Source: Sphaerisporangium melleum
GTDB taxonomy: Bacteria > Actinomycetota > Actinomycetes > Streptosporangiales > Streptosporangiaceae
NCBI RefSeq assembly: GCF_014646695.1
Contig: NZ_BMNT01000021.1
Coordinates: 42,020-106,019, forward strand
Length of the DNA stretch: 64,000 nt
Direction: 5' to 3'
Of this stretch, positions 59,947 to 64,000 are shown in pieces. The notes under the pieces were generated by a model. It had not been told where the DNA came from. It made no database searches and saw nothing but the letters and a program-made list of their open reading frames with translations. The stretch's first letter is position 1; each line of letters opens with the position of its first letter. A program made the translations under genes and the position numbers.

Positions 59947-60660
59947 ATGGAGCGGGATGGGCAGGTGCCGGGCGAGCGGCGGCGAGAGCGGCTGCTGGTC
60001 GTGGACGACGAGCCCACGGTGCGCGAGCTGCTGTCGGCGACCCTGCGCTTCGCGGGCTTCGCCGTCACCTCGGCCGCCACCGGGGCCGAGGCCCTCGACG
60101 CGGCGCGCGACCAGCCGCCCGACCTGGTGCTCCTCGATGTGATGTTGCCCGATCTGGATGGGTTCGAGGTCGTGCGGCGCCTGCGCGACCTCGTCCGGCC
60201 GCCGGTCCCCGTCCTGTTCCTCACCGCCCGCGACTCGCCGGCCGACAAGGTGACCGGCCTGACACTCGGCGGGGACGACTACGTCACCAAGCCGTTCGAC
60301 CTGGAGGAGCTGATCGCGCGCATCAAGGCGATATTGCGCCGCACCGGTTCGCCCGGCGCCCACACGCTGGTCATCGGCGACCTGGAGGTCGACCCGGAGG
60401 GACACCACGTCACGCGGGCGGGGCGGCCCGTGCGGCTGTCGCCCACCGAGTTCCGGCTGCTGTGCTACCTGGCGGCGAACGCGGGGAGGGTCGTGTCGAA
60501 GGCGCGCATCCTCGACCACGTGTGGCAGTACGACTTCGCCGGAGACGCGAGCATCGTCGACACCTACGTCAGTTACCTGCGCCGCAAGCTCGACTCCGCC
60601 GGCCCCAAGCTGCTGCACACCATCCACGGGGTGGGCTACGTGCTCCGCGAGCCCCGATGA
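59947..60660 (+). CDS. OmpR-family response regulator
   Basis: The 237-residue regulator has a receiver domain (LLVVDDEPTVRELLSATLRF, phospho-acceptor Asp in PDLVLLDVMLPDLDG, FLTARDS, and Lys in VTKPFDLEEL) and a winged-helix DNA-binding domain (LSPTEFRLLCYLAANAGRVV ... VDTYVSYLRRKL). It is translated together with the kinase through an ATGA overlap. Its gene follows the exporter genes by 58 bases, so the pair may regulate the exporter. Confidence 0.93.
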   Translation: MERDGQVPGERRRERLLVVDDEPTVRELLSATLRFAGFAVTSAATGAEALDAARDQPPDLVLLDVMLPDLDGFEVVRRLRDLVRPPVPVLFLTARDSPADKVTGLTLGGDDYVTKPFDLEELIARIKAILRRTGSPGAHTLVIGDLEVDPEGHHVTRAGRPVRLSPTEFRLLCYLAANAGRVVSKARILDHVWQYDFAGDASIVDTYVSYLRRKLDSAGPKLLHTIHGVGYVLREPR

Positions 60661-62216
60661 CGTCCGCACGCGGCCGGCGCGCGGGCGGCGCGGACCCGGT
60701 GAGCGTGCCGGGCCGGCTCGGGCGGATGTCTTTGCGCGCGCGGCTGCTGCTCATCACCAGCGTCCTGCTGGCGGCGGGGCTCGCGCTCGGCGGGTCCATC
60801 GTGATCGGCCTGCTCCGCGCCAACCTGGTCGACCGCGTCGACCGCCAGTTGCACGCGCTCGCCGGCCTGGCCGCGATCCTGCCGGCGGGTCTCCCCGCGG
60901 GACTCCCGGGCGCGGGTACGGGCCAGGACGGGGCGGGAGCGCTGGGCGGGCGGGCGCTCGCGGCCGGCTTCGACCTGATCACCGAGATCTACGTCGCCGA
61001 CCTCGCCGGCGACGGCACGGTCCGGAGCGGCACCCGCATTCCGGGCGGCCCGGCGGCCGGTGGGCCCGTTCTGCCGGTTCTCGACACCGCGGCGGTCGCG
61101 CGATACGGACGGCGGGCGTTCGAGGCCGGGGGCCTGGACGGCACCGGACGATGGCGCGTGATCGCCATGCCGCGCCCGGCGGCGCGGACGCCCGGGGGAG
61201 CCGCGCCGCCCGGGGACGGCGCCATCGTCGTGGCCGCGTCGCTCGATGCCGTCTCGGCCACGGTCGGCCGGCTGCGCGCGGCCTTCTTCGTGACGGGGGC
61301 GGCATTGCTGGCCCTGCTCACGCTGTGCGGCTGGTTCGCGATCCGGGCAGGACTGCGCCCGCTGCGCCGCATCGAGGACACCGCGGCCGCCATCGCCTCG
61401 GGAGACCTCACCCGGCGCGTTCCCGACGCCGCCGGGCCGGCCACCGAGATCGGCCGCCTGTCGGCCTCGCTCAACGGCATGCTCGCCCAGATCGAGCGGG
61501 CCTTCGCCGCGCGGGCCGACTCCGAGGCGCGGCTGCGGCGCTTCGTCGCCGACGTCGGCCACGAGCTGCGCACCCCGCTGTTCGGCATCAAAGGATTCTC
61601 CGAGCTGTACCGGATGGGAGGCCTCAGCGACGTGGGGCCCGCCATGGCCCGCATCGAGAGCGAGTCCGGCCGCCTGGCCGGCCTCGTCGACGACCTGATG
61701 CTGCTCGCGCGGCTGGACGAGGGCGGGGAGGCGCTGCCCCTCGACCTGGCGCCGATGGACCTGCGGACCCTGGCCGCCGACGCGCGCCTGGACCTCAGGG
61801 CGCTCGCCCCCGACCGGCCGGTCGAGCTGACCGGCCCCGCAGGTGGCACGCCCGCCTCGGCGCCGGTGCTCGGCGATGAGTCGCGCCTGCGCCAGGTGGT
61901 GAGCAACCTGGTGGGCAACGTCGTCGCGCACACGCCCGCCGGCACCCGCGTGCGCGTCGGCGTGGGAACCGCGGGCGCCGAGGCGGTGCTGGTGATCGAG
62001 GACGACGGGCCCGGCCTGACCCCCGAACAGGCCGCCCGGGCGTTCGACCGGTTCTACCGCGCGGACGCCTCGCGAAGCAGGTCGGGTAGCGGAGGGGTGG
62101 GCCTCGGCCTCGCCATCGCGCAGTCGCTGGCGGCGGCGCACGGCGGCCGCGTCACCCTGCGCACCACCCCCGGCCACGGTGCCACGTTCACGCTGGTGCT
62201 TCCTCTGGCCCGCTGA
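60657..62216 (+). CDS. Sensor histidine kinase, partner of the OmpR regulator
   Basis: The 519-residue kinase has a first membrane helix (RARLLLITSVLLAAGLALGGSIVIGLL), a 130-residue outside domain with Gly/Pro/Ala-rich loops, a second helix near AAFFVTGAALLALLTLCGWFAI, a HAMP segment, the phospho-box VADVGHELRTPLFGIKGF (DVGHELRTP instead of the common DVSHELRTP), the N box SNLVGNVVAHTPAG and G boxes DDGPGLTP and GGVGLGLAIAQ. It is of the MprB/TcrY-like type in actinobacteria. The start overlaps the response regulator stop. Confidence 0.9.
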   Translation: MTSARGRRAGGADPVSVPGRLGRMSLRARLLLITSVLLAAGLALGGSIVIGLLRANLVDRVDRQLHALAGLAAILPAGLPAGLPGAGTGQDGAGALGGRALAAGFDLITEIYVADLAGDGTVRSGTRIPGGPAAGGPVLPVLDTAAVARYGRRAFEAGGLDGTGRWRVIAMPRPAARTPGGAAPPGDGAIVVAASLDAVSATVGRLRAAFFVTGAALLALLTLCGWFAIRAGLRPLRRIEDTAAAIASGDLTRRVPDAAGPATEIGRLSASLNGMLAQIERAFAARADSEARLRRFVADVGHELRTPLFGIKGFSELYRMGGLSDVGPAMARIESESGRLAGLVDDLMLLARLDEGGEALPLDLAPMDLRTLAADARLDLRALAPDRPVELTGPAGGTPASAPVLGDESRLRQVVSNLVGNVVAHTPAGTRVRVGVGTAGAEAVLVIEDDGPGLTPEQAARAFDRFYRADASRSRSGSGGVGLGLAIAQSLAAAHGGRVTLRTTPGHGATFTLVLPLAR

Positions 62217-62280
62217 ACCCCGCCACGCGCGGTCACCTCACGGCCGCACCCTCCGCATGAGCGCGCCCTGGGAGACCGGC

Positions 62281-62514
62281 TCAGCGCGGCGGGCCGTACG
62301 GCTCGATCGGCGGGTCGGAGAAGGGGCCGCCGCCGGGCGGGGCGACGCGCCGGCCGGCGTCCTCGGTCACCCTGAGCGCGTACAGGCCTTGCTCGGGGGC
62401 GAGGAGCACCAGGCCGTAGGCGGTGTCCACCTCGTCCTCGCCCAGCCCGAGCCGGCGCATCGCCTCCTCGAGCGTCGCCTCCGCCGGCGGCAGCTCCACG
62501 GTGATCAGGACCAT
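62281..62514 (-). CDS. Small protein next to an S8 peptidase (prodomain-like)
   Basis: The 77-residue product reads MVLITVELPP, EATLEEAMRRLGLGEDEV, TAYGLVLLAPEQGLYALRVTEDAGRRV, then a Pro/Gly-rich end. The order strand-helix-strand-strand with a Y-G-L...LRV...A pattern resembles the I9 prodomain fold of subtilisin-like proteases. It lies 46 bases after the S8 peptidase gene. The ATG at 62514 is favoured because TAACGT lies 7 nt before it, as for a leaderless gene; a GTG three codons upstream is possible. A role as detached chaperone or inhibitor of the peptidase is inference. Confidence 0.6.
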   Translation of the reverse strand: MVLITVELPPAEATLEEAMRRLGLGEDEVDTAYGLVLLAPEQGLYALRVTEDAGRRVAPPGGGPFSDPPIEPYGPPR

Positions 62515-62560
62515 GCCGCCCACGTTACGCGCCCGCCTGCGGCCCGCACACGAACGCCCC

Positions 62561-63925
62561 TCAGGCTCGCAGGCGCTCCTCCCGGCGACGCAGCGCCGCG
62601 AGGAGCGCCGCGGTGTCGGCGATGCCGTACCCGTAGTCGTAGTCGAAGCCCACGGTGCTGCGGTCCTCGGCGGTGCGGTGCATCAGCGTGCGCAACTGGG
62701 ACGGGGTGAGCCGCGAGGCGGGCCAGCGGGTGCGGATCGCCGCGACCAGCCCGGCGGCCACCGGGCAGGCGGCCGAGGTGCCCGAGTCGGGCACGTCATC
62801 GCCGAACGCCTTGGACCCGGCGAAGTGCGTGTAGGAGCAGACGTCGGGCTTGCGGTCGCTGAGCCGTCCCGGGCCCTGCGAGGAGTACCCGACCCGCTCG
62901 CCGTTGGTGTCCACTCCGCCGATCGACAGCACCTGGGGGTGGGAGTTCGCCCCGACGATGGGGCGGCCGGGGAAGGCGCACCGGCGGTCCTTGCACTCGG
63001 TGCCGCAGTTGCCCGCCGCGAACAGGATGTCCGCCCCCGCCTGCTCCAGGCTGCCCACGATGATGTTGAACGGGTGGGCGGCGCTGTCGGAGTAGTTGCC
63101 CGCCACCCCGGGCGGCAGGTCCCACAGCGGGGAGAACGAGCCCCAGCTGTTGCTCACGACCAGGGCGCGGGAGGCCGCGGGCTGGGCGTCCAGGACGGTG
63201 CGCAGGTGGGCGAACGCCGCCACCGCGTCCGACAGCAGGCCGTCCATGACGGTGCCGCCCTGCCGGCGCGACAGCAGGATCGGCACGTCGACCAGCGAGG
63301 CGCGCGGCGCCGCGATCAGCGTGTCGAACGCGCACATCGTGCCGTGGTCCACGGCGAACTCGCCGGGCTTGCCGGACACCCCGGCCGGGACGAAGCTCCG
63401 CTCGGCGTCCACGGTGACGTCCCGGCCGAGGTGCTCGGTGACGTGCGCCGCGTTGACGCCGGTGTCGCACACCGCCAGCGCCACCCCCGACCCGTCGTAC
63501 CCGCCGGCGCGCAGCTCGGGCACCCGCAGCAGGCGCTCGACGTCCTGCCAGGTGCCGACCGGCGGGCTGCCGCCGCAGGTGAGGCTGGTCTCGATCAGCG
63601 GGTCGGCGTAGACCGCGATCACGTCCCTGACCCGGCCGGGCAGCAGTGCCATGCGCGCGGAGCCCTCGTCGTCGGAGATCTCGCCGCGCACCAGCACCGA
63701 CGCCTCCTCCGGCGCCATGGAGAACACCAGCGGCTGGTGCAGCGACAGCGGGTCGCCGCCAGGGGCGGCGGGCCGGGCGCGGGGGAGGGCGACGGGGGCG
63801 AAGGAGTGGTCCAGCACGACGCCGGGGAGGTCGTCGGTGACGTCGGCGGTCGTGGCGGCGAGATCGGGGGCCGCCACGGCGGCGACGACGTCGGGGGAGG
63901 GACGGAGCTGGATGAGGACCCGCAT
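62561..63925 (-). CDS. S8 (subtilisin-like) serine peptidase without signal peptide
   Basis: The 454-residue protein has the subtilase triad: Asp154 in AVCDTGVN, His194 in DHGTMCAF, the oxyanion Asn in AAGNCG, and Ser in DSGTSAACPVAAG. About 145 residues precede the catalytic domain (HSFAPVALPRARPAAPGG..., VLVRGEISDDEGSARM). They look like a prodomain or regulatory region but contain no signal peptide or membrane helix, so the enzyme seems to stay in the cell. AAGGGG lies 6 nt before the ATG. The small gene downstream may encode a partner. The remaining 75 bases to the window end hold no gene. Confidence 0.87.
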   Translation of the reverse strand: MRVLIQLRPSPDVVAAVAAPDLAATTADVTDDLPGVVLDHSFAPVALPRARPAAPGGDPLSLHQPLVFSMAPEEASVLVRGEISDDEGSARMALLPGRVRDVIAVYADPLIETSLTCGGSPPVGTWQDVERLLRVPELRAGGYDGSGVALAVCDTGVNAAHVTEHLGRDVTVDAERSFVPAGVSGKPGEFAVDHGTMCAFDTLIAAPRASLVDVPILLSRRQGGTVMDGLLSDAVAAFAHLRTVLDAQPAASRALVVSNSWGSFSPLWDLPPGVAGNYSDSAAHPFNIIVGSLEQAGADILFAAGNCGTECKDRRCAFPGRPIVGANSHPQVLSIGGVDTNGERVGYSSQGPGRLSDRKPDVCSYTHFAGSKAFGDDVPDSGTSAACPVAAGLVAAIRTRWPASRLTPSQLRTLMHRTAEDRSTVGFDYDYGYGIADTAALLAALRRREERLRA

Positions 63926-64000
63926 GAGGCACCCCTTGAGATCGCGAAGTCGGGACCTCACCACGGTGCTGTATGCGCCGCGACCCCGTCCACCAGCAGA

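Overview
The window is high-GC DNA (about 70% G+C by eye, strong third-position GC) with many GTG and TTG starts, GTGA/ATGA/TTGA stop-start overlaps, TANNNT -10 boxes placed 6-9 nt before start codons, and DUF397/XRE/ATPase and CebR-type modules. This points to a filamentous actinomycete, most likely a Streptosporangiaceae-like or Streptomyces-like genus. The species cannot be named from the sequence. No rRNA, tRNA, CRISPR array, transposase or integrase was seen.

Layout. 1-9.8 kb: mixed housekeeping genes (end of a secreted nuclease, small lipoprotein, thioredoxin, class II DAHP synthase, FAD monooxygenase, small membrane protein, APH-fold kinase, aldose 1-epimerase, cupin, SDR). 9.9-17.6 kb: cellobiose/cello-oligosaccharide locus on the minus strand (cebE-cebF-cebG-bglC-cebR plus a second GH1 beta-glucosidase), with two perfect TGGGAGCGCTCCCA operators upstream of cebE and a third upstream of the epimerase gene at 7950. 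17.7-18.8 kb: secreted CHAP hydrolase behind a c-di-AMP (ydaO-type) riboswitch. 19.0-27.1 kb: a nonulosonate glycan cluster with four glycosyltransferase-like genes, a divergent GH10 protein, and one 686-residue protein fusing CMP-nonulosonate synthetase, HAD phosphatase and NeuB-type synthase. 27.2-31.0 kb: lone sensor kinase, secreted beta-helix protein, ACT-domain protein. 31.0-38.6 kb: alpha-glucoside/maltose importer, GH13 alpha-glucosidase, LacI regulator, and a divergent MsiK-type ATPase that may also energise the ceb importer, which has no ATPase of its own.

38.7-42.4 kb is the most unusual part: a compact minus-strand set encoding a TIR-GUN4 fusion, an SPFH/band-7 membrane protein, and a zinc-finger plus DA1-like metallopeptidase. 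It looks like an undescribed stress-sensing or defence module. 42.9-47 kb: PfkB sugar kinase, XRE-DUF397 pair with a divergent HATPase, small P-loop kinase. 47.3-52.1 kb: two MFS paralogues flanking a secreted glycosidase with a ricin-type lectin domain. 52.1-57.0 kb: Entner-Doudoroff operon edd-glk-eda, divergent from a ROK repressor. 57.0-63.9 kb: voltage-gated cation channel, ABC exporter, two-component system, and a cytoplasmic-looking S8 peptidase with a small prodomain-like partner.

A theme is plant-polysaccharide use. Secreted or imported beta- and alpha-glucosides are hydrolysed inside, the epimerase and glucokinase prepare glucose, and the Entner-Doudoroff operon gives a catabolic outlet. 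Start sites were chosen from RBS, overlap and promoter evidence and are stated where they differ from the longest frame.
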